A stretch of 64,000 bases of DNA from Armigeres subalbatus (Eukaryota; Arthropoda; Insecta; Diptera; Culicidae), in NCBI RefSeq assembly GCF_024139115.2, contig NW_026942841.1:1-64000 (forward strand), in the 5' to 3' direction. Below the pieces are notes generated by a model. It was given only the letters and a program-made list of their open reading frames with translations. It made no database searches and was not told the origin of the DNA. The first letter of the stretch is position 1; each line of letters starts with the position of its first letter. Shown here one piece after another: positions 42,241 to 54,770 of the stretch. A program made the translations under genes and the position numbers.

Positions 42241-45200
42241 TCTATATTTGAAAGCAATATTAATGATTTTTATAAAATAAATCTATAATCTGTAAATCTT
42301 TTGTTATATTTTAATTTTTTAGTGAAAATTTATTTATCTGTGTTGTTTTTTTTTGCATTCGGATCTTATCAATTACATCGCATAATATCATTCAAACAAT
42401 TTTTGCCGAACTCCCGATTAATCAAATTCAAAACGGCCGTTGCGTTCACGGTCGATGTGTTTTTTCATGTTACGTATGTTTTATTTACGCAATATTTGTG
42501 ACTTATTGCACGTAGCAACACAATGTGATGGATGTCCGATAAACAACAACGATAAACAATTGATTTAGCACATAGCCTCTAATGAGAATGGACATCTTGA
42601 TTGGTTTGACAAACTTACGAATTTGCAGCTGTTATTTTCTCTTTCGATTGTATCAAAACATATCGCAATAATGAATAAATATCCAATATAAATAGCCTAT
42701 GTTGCCTTAATTGAATAATCAATAATGTGAATTCCAAACAGAACGAGTTTATCCTCCAATAATCCTCCTTATTTTAAGCATCACTAAGATTCAAATACCC
42801 TTAGAATTGTTTTCTTGTGGTTTCTAAAGTGTTTACCAACTAAATGCGTTACTTCCCCTAAAGCACTAACGATTATAGGACGTGAAATCCACATTGGATA
42901 ATAAAATCTACTGATACAATAATTCTGGTCTAAGATAAAACTTTTTGCCGATAGTATGCATGTCGACTACATAGCAAGGTCTGGTCACTAATCGAGATAA
43001 ATTTATTCAGCTATGATTAAAAATTCCCGTTGTATCAACCTGGCAGTTCTGAAGCTTGTTTATCCACTCCTACCAATCACCGATCAATGCTTAGCCAGAC
43101 AGCACATATCTCTTCCCCGCACCAAGAACATTTTCCTTCTGTCAACTGATAGGCCCACAACTGATCATTGGACCTCGGACAAGTGTGTAAACCATTACCG
43201 ACAGCCGCGTATGTGATGTGAAGGCTACGACTGCTCCGGCCAGCAAGTTGTCCTACCACGGTCCGAACAAGATTCGCCTAGGTTGTGTCCTACTTGTGAT
43301 CCCTTGTGCTTGACACGCGAAGACTACACCACAAAGCGAGTGAAGGGTGCCGGCTCTTCGCCTGTGGGGGACCGGTTTGGCACTGGCAGTGACGGAAACG
43401 TTGAATTTAATTTAACTTAATAAAATAAATTCTGGCTTGGTGGGTTTGCTCAGTGCTTCGCTGAAATAGCACCAAGAAAGCAGAGATCAACGCTATCATC
43501 AACTTGGAACGTGTTAGCCTTCGCGGAATAACTGTTCTCGCGTTATTCCAAACGGTTCGGATGTATCTTCCTCAGGGCAAGCCTAGACAAGCTGGTTGTA
43601 GCAGCGGCTACCTCACAGCTAACTGGACTTGTCGTTGGCAAAGACCTGTCGCCTACGTCGTCGTTGCAGATTAATCTTCGGACAGCGATGATGCTGCTTG
43701 GGAAATCGGGCCGAGATTTCAAACTCAACAGTTGCATTTGGCCACCTCCTGCGATTGCAATATTTTTTACGGTCTAGTAAGCTGGCGCAATTTGCTTTAT
43801 TATAGCAGGGTTGGTAGCGGGTTTGTTTGCGAGTTAACGGCAGTACATACTGTTTAGAGTTTTATAATTTAGTGGGAAATGTGGGTACACAGTAAAACTT
43901 TTCTATTTTAAAACAAATTAAAATTAACAAAATTAAGTGACAGGCTTATGTGGGAGGATTATAAGCTGAGTTTGCAACCATTCGGGGGAAATTTTTCATT
44001 TTTACTAGAGGAAGAAGTATGCGCTTTCTGATATTTGTAGTAAAACGATAAGCAATTGAATGTCCATGGCGGAAACCGAACTGTTCATCAGCAAAAATAA
44101 AATTTTCGTCAATAAGTATTACTCTGGAGTAGTTTTTAAAGCGTTTTTTTTACTCACTCGGTAATTTTAGCGTTTTTACAATTATATGGGAAGTATGAAA
44201 ATTGTAAACATTCAACTTTCAGGAAGTTGTTTGTTAAGAATGTATAAAATGCCATCCTGACCCAGGTATAGTGGTTAAATGTTAGAAAAACTGTAACACT
44301 ACTGAGAGGTGGGAGGATCAATCTGTTCTCTTTTTTTCTAACGAAAACATACAATATCCCTGATGGAATTATGCAGTTTATTGCAGGCCGAGGATAATTA
44401 TAAATTTTGGAAGAAAAAGTTGAAAACAAACAACATTAGTAAAACCACGACACGAAAAGTCTCTTCCACAGCCAAGTTAGCTATGTGAGTAAGTAAGCAA
44501 TAATCGCTCGTTGTGATGCGATTATGGATGCGTGTGAAACTATGCTGCAGCCAGTTGAGATAAACAAAAAATAAATGCAATAAATCAGTGACCGAGTTTT
44601 GTGATTGATCTGCTTTTCGCTTTTCTCAACAGAGCGCTATATGCGAAGACAACATTTCCACGATGATTATTTCTCCGGAGATAAATGCAGTTAATTTTTG
44701 TTACACACTGCGTCGGGTTGATGGAAATGGATCCAATAAATATATGCTACCCCACATCAAAGTGTGACACCCGTCTCGAGCTGTGCCGGCCCGCAGAAGT
44801 TGATTTATTGCTGAAGTGACCTTATGACGAAAGTTCGGTTGTTGACACACTGACTGTCGAAAAGCGATGCAGTATTGGAAGCAAGCAGAGCAAGACCGAC
44901 ACCATGGTATTGGTTGATGGTGATGGGGCGTGACAGTGATGGTTGGAAGAGCAACAAAGTGGTTGCCTGTGAACATTATTTTGAATTAATTTTAAAGAAT
45001 TAACTTCTGAGGGGCAGTGGTCGGGTTATTACGAATTTTCAAATTGCAATAATAGCTGAGAAAGTGTACAATATTTTATTGCAAAAAAACTGATTTGATT
45101 ATCTTCGCATTTATAATAAAAAATTAAACAGTGACCCACAAATGCTCCACATTTTTTTAGAACTATCGTTTATTTGGAAGGCTCATTTGCCCTGATGCTC

Positions 45201-45617
45201 TACGGATCCGGAATCATGTTCTTCACGATTCTCATTGTTAGTTTTCGGAACCGAAAGACTCGCGGTTCGGTCGAGGTTAGGGAATACAATAATAGAGAAG
45301 AAAAGCGAGAAAATTCAAGGTGTTTAATCATTTACAATGCTGCCATTCACATAGTAGATATTCCTGGCAATATTTCACATTGGTAAATTGTTACAATTTT
45401 ATTTTTCAACAATTTTCCTCTATTTCTGGCACATTGCACGAGCTTATTTTGATCTCATATTTATTTTATCATTTACTTAAAAATCTTCAAGAACCCCATC
45501 TGTTTTATTTTTCGACAAAAATTGCATTGTTCGTGGTCTGTGGTCACAATCAAAATAAAAAAAGGCATATTCGAAAAAAAGTTCATTTTTCAGATAAGAC
45601 CAATAGAGTGCGCAAAA
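42241..45617. other. Unassigned sequence
   Basis: No gene family was recognised on either strand. 43200-43740 is more GC-rich than its neighbours but shows no conserved domain, LTR boundary or RNA gene that I can support. The remainder is AT-rich. Confidence 0.3.
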
Positions 45618-45805
45618 CACCAATTTTTTTTACACGGTTGGTATTTATTAATTTCTCGGTTAACATGAATTTTCACAGCTTTTGAAATATCGCCTGAATT
45701 TACTTTAATTTTTTGTGATTTTCTTCGGGGGTTGAACTCATAGTTTCATTAACGCTAAAGGACATCATCGACTAAAACCCAACCGTGTAAAAAAACATCT
45801 GGGTG
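45618..45805 (-). mobile_element. MITE family M1, copy 2 (inverted orientation)
   Basis: Begins CACCAATTTTTTTTACACGG and ends CCGTGTAAAAAAACATCTGG-GTG followed by TA. The interior matches 13218-13408 in reverse orientation (TTTTTTGTGATTTTCTTCGG and GTTTCATTAACGCTAAAGG). The left TA is lost. Confidence 0.8.
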
Positions 45806-45984
45806 TACTATGAATTGTAAATAAAATTTCGTTATCACAGAACATTTGATAAATTTATGGCGACATTGCTCTCGAATTTATCTGCATATATCGGAAACTT
45901 TTTTGCTATCAGTTGAAGAAAATAGACTGACATAAGTTTATTTTATATCTGCTCGGGAGTACCACTGCAACTAGTTGTTAGGTC

Positions 45985-46192
45985 TATGGTCTGGTATGTC
46001 GTAGATAAAAATGCTCGCAGGGGCTCGAGGATACTGCCCTGGGAATGCCTGCAACTATGTCGTTGATTGAGACTTTTTTCTAACAGATCATTTTTTATGA
46101 TTTTCACCAGGTAGCTGTGGCCACAAGGCCATCATGCTAAACATTGTCAAAAGCCTTCTGAACATCGAGTAAGGCCATGACCAGGGTTTGCA
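45985..46192 (-). pseudogene. Jockey-like LINE reverse transcriptase scrap
   Basis: On the minus strand: LVMALLDVQKAFDNV, then a degraded DGLV..., then VSINDIVAGIPRAVSS(S)P, then frame-slipped YDIPDH. The LDVxKAFDxVWH and NIVAGVPQGSxLxP spacing is that of Jockey-clade RTs. Only ~70 codons survive, with stops. Confidence 0.65.
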
Positions 46193-47034
46193 GGAATCGC
46201 CCTCAATAGATAACGAACAACGATAAAAGAGAGGCAAAACCCTCCTCGATTCAAAACAAGCCATGAAAATAAAACTATCGGACTTGTATACAAGTTAAAA
46301 AAAACTGATTCGGATAGGCGGCCCTCACCGAGAGTGTTTGATAAAACGCTTTGTTCTCGCTCCGGTCATTAGGCCGAAAAGCAAAAAGAGGCAAAAAGTG
46401 AAAACCCCCCACCTTTCTCCATTCTCCTTTCTTGCATCTTTGTTCTTATATCTGTCATCTACCTTCTTCTTTCTGCCTTTTTCCTTCTTCCTTTTTCTTT
46501 TTCTTTCTTTACCATTTTTGCATTTGTATATCATGAGGCTAACACGATGATACTTTTATGCCCGGACAAAACCTGAGATTGCGTTCAAAACTTCACCACA
46601 GAGTAATTTTGAAACGTAAAATTCATTTTGAGGTTAAAATGGTTATCCGACATAGCGGTGGTACACATATTACGTAAGCATTTTTTCTGGGTTTTTCGGC
46701 CCCCCCCCTCCCCCATGTAAGATTTTTTTCATACAAATTATTTTTTTTATTTATATGGTGCATAAGAAAACGATTATTTTTTCATTATACTGATAATGAC
46801 GCTTCTTAATTAGGCGCAGGTTAAAAGAAAACCTACATAGCTAAAAGGAATACTCAAGAGCTTTCACTCAGCGAAAACCGCATCTTAATTAATTATACCA
46901 ATAATTAGTAATCGATTTTAAGACAGGTTGCGAATCTTTAGTCATGAAACTTGAAACGGCTTGTACTAAATCAGTTTTAATCAAAATCAGCTCAAATTTT
47001 CAGAGGACACTCAGAATATGATATAGAATCAGAC
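46193..47034. other. Unassigned sequence
   Basis: Contains a pyrimidine-rich stretch (46415-46515) and a GGTACACATATTACGTAAGC / CCCCCCCCTCCCCCATGTAA block (46655-46725) that looks like the end of a dispersed repeat. No gene. Confidence 0.35.
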
Positions 47035-47214
47035 TAGCTTTATGTACCCGGCCTTGCTCGGAGTTGCCAGTTTGGTTCGCAGTTTTTTTTCACAATCGAA
47101 AAATAATAAAACCAATTGATTAACAGGGTAATTGTGTTTACTTGTTGATATTTCATCATTTGATTAAAAGAAGGCTTTTGGAAATAATGACTGATTTTGA
47201 AGAAGGGGGTTCGA

Positions 47215-47400
47215 ATAGCCTTATTCCGGGCAAACGTCTATTTCTAAAGAAGGGAAAACATCCACCAATGTCTTATTCCGGGCAAACGCATATTTTTAAA
47301 GAAGGGATCACACCCACCATTGCCTTATTCCGGGAAAATGCCTACTTTTAAAGGAGAAATCACATCCACCATCCAGAAGGAAACACATTATTCATTGCTT
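47215..47400 (+). repeat. Diverged ~52-bp tandem repeat
   Basis: CTTATTCCGGGCAAACG recurs at ~47220, 47273 and 47322, followed by TTTTAAAGAAGGGA and CATCCACCA-like words. Weaker relatives occur to about 47480. Confidence 0.65.
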
Positions 47401-47859
47401 TTCACTGGCCAAACTATGATTCCGATGAAGGGTAACGATTATCATTGCTTTATACCCAGCAAATGCATGCTTTCTATGAAAGATTTTTCTGATGCTGTTC
47501 AGTATTATTCCAAATTCACTTCATGTCGAATGACATTAGGCCAAATAGTGTTATGTTAATGGTCTGCTTCATTCAGGGATATGTCATTTTCAGGGAAATG
47601 TTATTTTCGAAGATTTGCTATTTTTGAGGAATTGTTTTCGGAGCATTGTACAATGTCAAAGAACCTCGGATGAACTAAATAAGAAGGATTTTAAATTAAG
47701 TCGTTTTCTAAACAATACCCATCCCCAACATAAACAATAAAACGTAAACAATACGTGTTTAAATATTTGGTTTGAATTCACCCATGCGATAAAAAGGTAT
47801 ACTAAACTGTTAGTTTAATAAATATATTCTCTCTCGATCAGCTATGACACTCCTACCCA

Positions 47860-49290
47860 GTCTGATAGAGTCTTTCATAGACAGAGAATATGGGTTCCAA
47901 ATTTGGTGAACATCGGAAATGGGTTCAGAAGTTATGCTGAATAGATCGCCAACTAAACAATACCTCTCTCTCACAACCTCCCCATTTTAAACGGACCTAC
48001 CAATATCCACTAAAATCGTTTCCTTAGGACAGACAATATTTGATACAAATTTGGTTCAAATCGGTCATGGGGCTCAAGACTCACATTGAGTTGATCGATT
48101 GCTAAACAATACCCCTCCCCACATACCATGTCTTATTTCCCAAGAGCATGCTTAACCTCCCTATCGTCGTCTCCTTAAGATAAAGAATGTGTGTTCCAAA
48201 TTTGGTTGATATCGGCTGAGGGGTTTAGAAGTTACACTGAGTTGATCGATAACTTTGCAATTGCCCTCCCTCCTTACCCTCCCCCTTTTCCAAAAAGCAT
48301 CCCTAACCCCCCTATCGTCGTCTCCTTAACATAAAGAATGTGTGTCCCAAATTTGGTTGAGATCGGCCAAGGGGTTCAGAAGGTACACTGAGTTGATGGA
48401 TGACTAAGCAATACCCCTCCCCCCACACCCTCCCCCTTTTCCGAACAGCATCCATAACCCCCCTATCGTCGTCTCCTTAAGATAAAGAATGTGTGTCCCA
48501 AATTTGGTTGAAATCGGTCAAGGGGTTCAGAAGGTACACTGAGTTGATGGATGACTAAGCAATACCCCTCCCCCCACACCCTCCCCTTTTTGCGAACAGC
48601 ATCCATAGCCCTCCTATCGTCGTCTCCTTAAGATAATGAATGTGTGTCCCAAATTTGGTTGAGATCGGCCAAGGGGTTCAGAAGGTACACTGAGTTGATG
48701 GATGACTAAGCAATACCCCTCCCCCCACACCCTCCCCTTTTTGCGAACAGCATCCATAACCCTCCTATCGTCGTCTCCTTAAGATAAAGAATGTGTGTCC
48801 CAAATTTGGTTGAGATCGGCCAAGGGGTTCAGAAGGTACACTGAGTTGATGGATGACTAAGCAATACCCCTCCCCCCACACCCTCCCCCTTTTCCGAACA
48901 GCATCCATAACCCCCCTATCGTCGTCTCCTTAAGATAAAGAATGTGTGTCCCAAATTTGGTTGAAATCGGTCAAGGGGTTCAGAAGGTACACTGAGTTGA
49001 TGGATGACTAAGCAATACCCTCCCCTCCACACCCTCCCCCTTTTCTTAACAGCATCCATTACCCCCCTATCGTCGTCTCCTTAAGATAAAGAATGTGTGT
49101 TCCAAATTTGGTTGAGATCGGCCCAGGGGTTCAGAAGCTACACTGAGTTGATGGATGACTAAGCAATACCCCTCCCCCAACACCCTCCCCCTTTTCCGAA
49201 CAGCATCCATAACCCCCCTATCGTCGTCTCCTTAAGATAAAGAATGTGTGTCCCAAATTTGGTTGAAATCGGTCAATGCGTTCCGAAGTT
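47860..49290 (+). repeat. Satellite array S3, exact 151-bp period
   Basis: CTATCGTCGTCTCC occurs at 48161, 48312, 48463, 48614, 48765, 48916, 49067 and 49218, a spacing of exactly 151 bases each time. Two older, diverged units precede it. Monomer words include CCCAAATTTGGTTGAGATCG, CACTGAGTTGATGGATGACT and AAGCAATACCCCTCCCCCCA. Divergence falls from left to right. Confidence 0.93.
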
Positions 49291-49371
49291 ATGCTGGAAC
49301 ATACATACAAACATACATACAAACATACAAACATTGAGTTTTATATATATAAGAAAGATATAAGATAAGAT

Positions 49372-49372
<1 letters not shown>

Positions 49373-49417
<45 letters not shown>
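49373..49417 (+). repeat. (TAGA)n microsatellite
   Basis: About eleven tandem TAGA/GATA tetramers directly follow the tail of the repeat element. Confidence 0.9.
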
Positions 49418-49773
49418 GAGCGCTGAGGAGCAAAATCGATTTTTTGAACCACCCTAGGCTCCATACTTTGTGTTATCCAAGGGCCTCCGCAAGCCCAGGC
49501 CCTAGGATCTAGAGCAAAGACAGCGTCCTCATTCTAACATTGCACCAGTCAATTCCCCACTTTGGCGCAGCTATGAACAATTCACCAAAATAGACAAAAA
49601 TATAGATTTTAATACATAATAACAGATCTTTTCGAATCTTTCCCAAAAAAGTTTCATTTCCCCGTACATATTTGTTCGGGAGACACTTTACGGAATGAAC
49701 TTCAACAAGACACGAAAAAAATTATTTACAAGCTACAATAAAACAAAATTGGAACTAGCCCATTTAATATATA

Positions 49774-49953
49774 CACCTAGGTTTTTTTCTACACGGTTTG
49801 GTCGTTTAAGACCTTCAGCGTCAATGAAGCACGTCACCCCACGAAAAAATTTACAAAAAATCAAAGAAAATTCAGGTGGTATTTAAAAAACTGTAAAAGT
49901 TCAGGTTAACCGAGAAATTAATGAAATCCAACCGCGTAAAAAAAACCTGTGTG
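49774..49953 (+). mobile_element. MITE family M1, copy 3
   Basis: Inverted ends CACCTAGGTTTTTTTCTACA and AAAAAAAACCTGTGTG, with TA at 49772-49773 and 49954-49955. Its interior aligns throughout with 13218-13408 (GTCGTTTAAGACCTTCAGCG shared). Confidence 0.85.
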
Positions 49954-50147
49954 TATGTTAAATTAAAAAAATATGGCCTGCACGAAAATCACGATTTTTT
50001 TTTTAAAGTTTTGTCCGGCTTTCCGGCACTGTGTATCGTTTCAAATTAAATAGTGATCAACTAGCGTTTGCCCCCTGTCGAATGAAACTTGTTGCGAAAA
50101 AACCGGTTAAGGATTACTATATGAAAAGTTGTCTAATGTTTTTCTTA

Positions 50148-50290
50148 CTTTTTGTGCACACACATACACACATACATACACACGGACAGACAGACATTTG
50201 CTCAGCTGAATCGATTTATATATAACACTATGGCTCTCCGAAGGTACTATAAAAAGTTCGTTTTTGGAGTGCAATGATAACCTTTCGGTA
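50148..50290 (+). repeat. Dispersed repeat R1, copy 2
   Basis: A CA-rich run (ACACATACACACATACATAC), GGACAGACAGACATTTG, then GAATCGATTTATATATAACA and CTATGGCTCTCCG. It matches the organisation of 26343-26480. Confidence 0.5.
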
Positions 50291-50777
50291 AAACTTTGTT
50301 GTACGAGAAAGGCAAAAAGATCATAAATATAATCTTTTCTTGACATGATTAAACGGATATGAGTGAATTGATAGCGGTGAACAGCTATGTCGAACTGCCC
50401 TACTTTCTGCACCACAATTGCGCTATGCCATACCAGATACGGTTTTCAGCACTACATAAAGAAATAATTATATTGAAAATGATATCCTCCTATATGCGTT
50501 TTACAATCATCCACTGCACTTACACGCATTAAGCTTCATGACCAGTTTGACCACTGTGCACGGCAAATTAACCAACGCTAATGGATGGAACTTAGGTTAA
50601 TTCAACTTTCAAAACATTTATGCTTGGGGGCTTGCTCGTTAAACGCTCAATATAACATGCATACGCGTTTACACGTAAGTATGTAGGAATACAAACAATA
50701 TGATGATAAGAGCAAATTCCATTAGATTCATCTTAATCTTTATCTTCACATACGAGAGTGCACTAATAAAAAAAATT

Positions 50778-50931
50778 TCTCGCTTAACTTTTCAAAAAAC
50801 ATAAGTAACAATTTTTCATGAACTAATATGAATATTGCAATCAGTAGACCAATAAGAAACCTTTTGATTGTAATACTCAAACTAATTCATGAAAAAATGT
50901 AACTTAGGTACTTTTGAAAAGTTAGCCGAGA
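50778..50931. mobile_element. MITE family M2, copy 2
   Basis: The ends TCTCGCTTAACTTTTCAAAA and CTTTTGAAAAGTTAGCCGAGA are inverted, with the internal ATTTTTCATGAACTAAT / ATTCATGAAAAAATG pair as in 33656-33819. Confidence 0.8.
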
Positions 50932-51962
50932 TTTCTTCTACAATCTGCGTAGGCAAGACACGACAGATCACATCGATATTACAAATTATGAAGCACAGCT
51001 GCCACCACCACTCGGAGCACATGAAAACCTATACTCTCTATACCACATACTGGTGATGGAGCTGTATCGTTGGTTTGAGTGTGTCTACGCATAAAGACGA
51101 TCGTTTCAATGACATTGAATGATTTATGAATAATCTTGATCGCTCCTATTTTCTTTTAATAGCTGTATTGAAATCGATCATCGTTGGAAGCTTCAATGTA
51201 AACACCACACACGATGAGCAACGAAGTCGCGACGACGGAAGAGACTCTTTCGGCGAGCCCGAAAACCAGGGGATGGATGCACTTTCTCGATCGATCATTA
51301 TTGGCGCAATCAATAAATGCTTCGTCAAATTAAATAGCCGATGACGAAAGTGAAAAAAGGTTATGACATCTATTAAATCTCACCTTCGGAGAGCGCGTGT
51401 TGATTTTTTATCGTGTGTCGCCCTATTTGGAATAGTGTGTAGGACGACGTGAATGGCGTTGTAGAGATAAATAGTGAAATTCACACTTCGTGGACGATGA
51501 AATTGAAAGTTAATTGAGAAAAGTTACATACCGTGTGATGACCAGAAAGAACTATAAATGTGAATATTCTGGACTAATAAAAACTTATGGCACAGACGAA
51601 CAGACATAACACATGAAACATTTACAGATCAAAATCAGCATTAGGAAAACACTATCCACGTTTGTCGTTTACATTGACTTGACCAAATCATGAACCAGAT
51701 GGCGGTAATGAGCAAACGACAAAATCTATTTGCACGTCAAAAAAAATCACACAGCCAACTAACGGTAAATCAATAAACGATGAAATATTCTCGAGCGTTA
51801 TATATATATCTACTTATAGTACTACTTCAATGATAGCTTAATGCTAGATAAGTTCACAGATAGAAAAATCCACTGAAATTTAAGCTCAAAATCATGCACA
51901 TAAATGGAACGCCATTATTAGCGTAATTCCACACATGATATAGTCTAAATGTATACAATATT
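50932..51962. other. Unassigned sequence
   Basis: No gene or repeat was recognised. Confidence 0.3.
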
Positions 51963-52195
51963 TCAAGACAAAATTTTCAAAACGACTTATCTGCTTTTGT
52001 AAACAAAGATTCAAACGACGATTTGACGAATCTGATATCTCTCCCACGCAAACTAACACCATCAACAGGTAGCGGAAACCTTCACCTACCTGTTGGTGGT
52101 GTTGGTTTGCGTGGGAGAGCTATCAGATTCGTTAAATCGTCGTTTGAATCTTTGTTTACAAAAGCTGATAAGTCGTTTTGAAAAATTTGCCTTGA
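51963..52195. mobile_element. Long hairpin element with ~107-bp arms
   Basis: The arms run from TCAAGACAAAATTTTCAAAA to a turn near 52073-52087, and back to TTTGAAAAATTTGCCTTGA. There are only about nine mismatches over ~107 bp and a loop of ~15 bp. Essentially the entire element is one hairpin. No coding capacity. The target duplication is uncertain. Confidence 0.85.
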
Positions 52196-53428
52196 TTTGA
52201 CGTGAATCGTCAATAAAGCATTCAAGTTGTAAGCAATCTAGTTAGCAAGAGGACCATTTCAGCGCAAAATAGCGTAAATTTCCGCAATACAAGTTTTACG
52301 CGCTGATTATTTTTCATGATTTATTTCTGTGTTTAAGTATAGACCTAAGATGTAATATAAATGAAATACGCACATCCATTTTTCCTAGATTTAAAACATG
52401 CCGATGATGACTGCTTTTTTGGTTCCAATTAAGAAGATGAAATACGTACCTGAAAAGAAAAAAGTAAACGATAAATTAAACAACGATAATGAAGAATAGA
52501 ATTTTGAAAATTGAAAACGCTGTGCTGAAATAAATGAAAATTATTTATGGTTTCTTTTTAGATTTATAATTGCACCACAATTTAAAGGAATTTTCATTTA
52601 AAAACATTGCGACCGAGTTTCAGAATGTTCGATGTCAGAAAATTGCTCTGAGGATAATAGAACAACAAAGCCTGCCCAAGCCATCGAACGAATATTAAGA
52701 CTATTGCTATAGTGCACGAGCATGGCAATTTTATGATAAATAACCAACAAAAGTGGTTGCGTGGTTTCACAAGTTGATTAGCGTTACCCACATGATGATC
52801 GCCATGATAATAGCTCCTTTATTTTACGATTTTCCATTCTGCTAGTCATTTTAGTCAGTCACACGAATCACGACTTCCCGGTGTTTCTGTGTGCATTGCT
52901 GTTGCTGCTGTTGCTGTTGACGGCAGTTGGTTTACGCTTTGTGTGTTCCTCCTCTAGACGTCTAGTCGTATTAAAATAATATACAAAGTCACATGTCGCT
53001 AAGCCTGGCTGCATCGGACTAGACGCCGGCGATTTGGGGAAGAGAAAAATACGGCTTTTACACAATCGTATTTCTGAGACCCCACAGAACTTGGGGTAAG
53101 GGCACACGTCAGGTTGTAGGGGTTTTATTGCCTCGCATGTGCTCTACAAAGTTCAATTCAAACAAATATATACTGCCGGTATGGGCTTGATAGAATTGTT
53201 TATGTGAGACATAAAAATTGAATAAGAAATGACGGGAGGAAACGAAGTCAGATCAAAGGTGATGGAGCAAAAAATATTTAGTATTTAGATTAGTTTAGAT
53301 GAATGTGTTTAGTGGCGAGAGCAATAATTATTGATAGTTTTGCTTCACATGGGAAACGTCGAAAAACTTGAAGCATTTGTCATCATACAGCATCGAGAAA
53401 CCAAGAGTTAAATAATTATGTAGGTTGT
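52196..53428. other. Unassigned sequence
   Basis: No gene was recognised. A GCTGTTGCTGCTGTTGCTGT run at ~52898-52920 gives a low-complexity minus-strand frame only. Confidence 0.3.
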
Positions 53429-53437
53429 TAATAGCTG
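53429..53437. repeat. Target site duplication of the family B LINE, left copy
   Basis: taatagctg here recurs at 56746-56754. The right copy overlaps the (AAT)n tail, so the exact length (8 or 9 bp) is ambiguous. Confidence 0.75.
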
Positions 53438-53689
53438 CGGGCAGCAGGGACTATGTCCAAGGGCTTGACGACCCCTCCCCAGGCCATCTGCGAGTTGTGG
53501 GGCTTGCCTAGGATGTGGTGGGGTTTGACCGTGGGCCCTGTTAAACCTCTATAAAAAGCTGCATGTATCCGCAAGTAGGCCCCACCAAAGCGACCGTGTG
53601 CCGCTCAAAGCGCACAAGCCCAAGTCCTGGTGTTAGGTGGGACGCTAAACAGCCCTGACACGACGGCCCTCCGACGAGACAGGAGGTTT

Positions 53690-54407
53690 GCGCTGGCCCA
53701 ATAAGCCGCCTAGAAAACCAATCATTACGAACAATATAAGAGATAATGCGACTCGATATAATCGGCAAGGACCTGAGCGACGAATACAGGATCACGATTG
53801 GAAGCTTGGAACATGGAATTGCAAGTCGCTAGGTTTCGCAGGTTGCGACAGGATGATCTACGATGAATTACATCCCCGCAACTTCGACGTCGTGGCGCTG
53901 CAGGAGATTTGCTGGACAGGACAGAAAGTGTGGAAAAGCGGGCATCGAGCGGCTACCTTCTACCAAAGCTGTGGCACCACCAACGAGCTGGGAACCGGCT
54001 TCATAGTGCTGGGTAAGATGCGCCAACGCGTGATTGGGTGGCAGCCAATCAACGCAAGGATGTGCAAGCTGAGGATGAAAGGCCGTTTCTTCAACTATAG
54101 CATCATCAACGTGCACTGCCCACACGAAGGGAGACCCGACGACGAGAAAGAAGCGTTCTACGCACAGCTGGAGCAGACATACGATGGATGCCCACTGCGG
54201 GACGTCAAAATCGTCATCGGTGACATGAACGCACAGGTAGGAAGGGAGGAAATGTATAGACCGGTCATCGGACCGGATAGTCTGCACACCGTATCGAATG
54301 ACAACGGCCAACGATGCATAAACTTCGCAGCCTCCCGCGGAATGGTAGTCCGAAGCACCTTCTTTCCCCGCAAAAATATCCACAAGGCCACATGGAGATC
54401 ACCCTAA
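53690..54407 (+). pseudogene. LINE endonuclease (family B)
   Basis: Reads DWKLGTWNCKSL, DVVALQEICW, SCGTTNELGTGFIVLGKM, IINVHCPHEG, KIVIGDMNAQVG and ATWRSP, then stops at 54407. The motifs WN, QE and GDMN of the endonuclease fold are intact. Compared with family A, one extra base just before 54407 shifts the last motifs, ENQIDHVLIDG and SDHYLVAV, into the next frame (54408-54530). No AUG is obvious at the start, and the upstream leader stays open. Confidence 0.87.
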
Positions 54408-54770
54408 CCAAGAAACGGAAAACCAAATCGACCACGTTCTAATCGACGGTAAATTCTTCTCCGACATCACGAACGTCCGCACTTATCGCAGTGCGAATAT
54501 TGAATCCGACCACTACCTCGTTGCAGTATGCCTGCGCTCAAAACTCTCGACGGTGTACAACACGCGTCGAAGTCGGACGCCGCGGCTTAACATTGGGCGG
54601 CTACAAGATGATAGACTAGCCCAAGAATACGCGCAGCAGCTGGAAGTGGCACTTCCAACGGAAGAGCAGCTAGGCGCAGCGTCTCTTGAAGATGGCTGGA
54701 GAGATATTCGATCCGCCATTGGTAGCACCGCAACCGCTGCACTTGGCACGGTGCCCCGTATCAGAGAAAC
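54408..54770 (+). pseudogene. LINE endonuclease end and linker (family B)
   Basis: Frame +1 relative to the preceding segment: NQIDHVLIDG and SDHYLV complete the endonuclease, followed by TRRSRTPRLNIGRLQDDRLA and an acidic linker ending near SAIGSTATAALG. A second frame change at ~54770 leads into DWYDGECEQLVEEKNAAW. Confidence 0.82.

Larger units (their letters stand above)
47035..49357 (+). mobile_element. Probable repeat element containing two tandem arrays
   Basis: A start-like sequence (TGTACCCGGCCTTGCTCGGA, 47043) and an end-like sequence (GTTATGCTGGAACATACATA ... TTTTATATATATAAG, 49290-49357) resemble the two ends of the SINE-like blocks at 40570-40815. Between them lie short ~52-bp repeats and a long 151-bp array. 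This suggests an element whose body was expanded by tandem duplication. It is inferred from the arrangement, and no protein is encoded. Confidence 0.4.

Noticed and set aside
43200..43740. GC-richer stretch considered as an LTR or retrotransposon leader
   Set aside because: No TG...CA ends, no duplicated partner, no primer-binding site and no gag/pol sequence nearby.
46325..46550. Lys/Arg-rich and Phe/Ser-rich frames on opposite strands
   Set aside because: Simple-sequence artefact of a pyrimidine-rich stretch.
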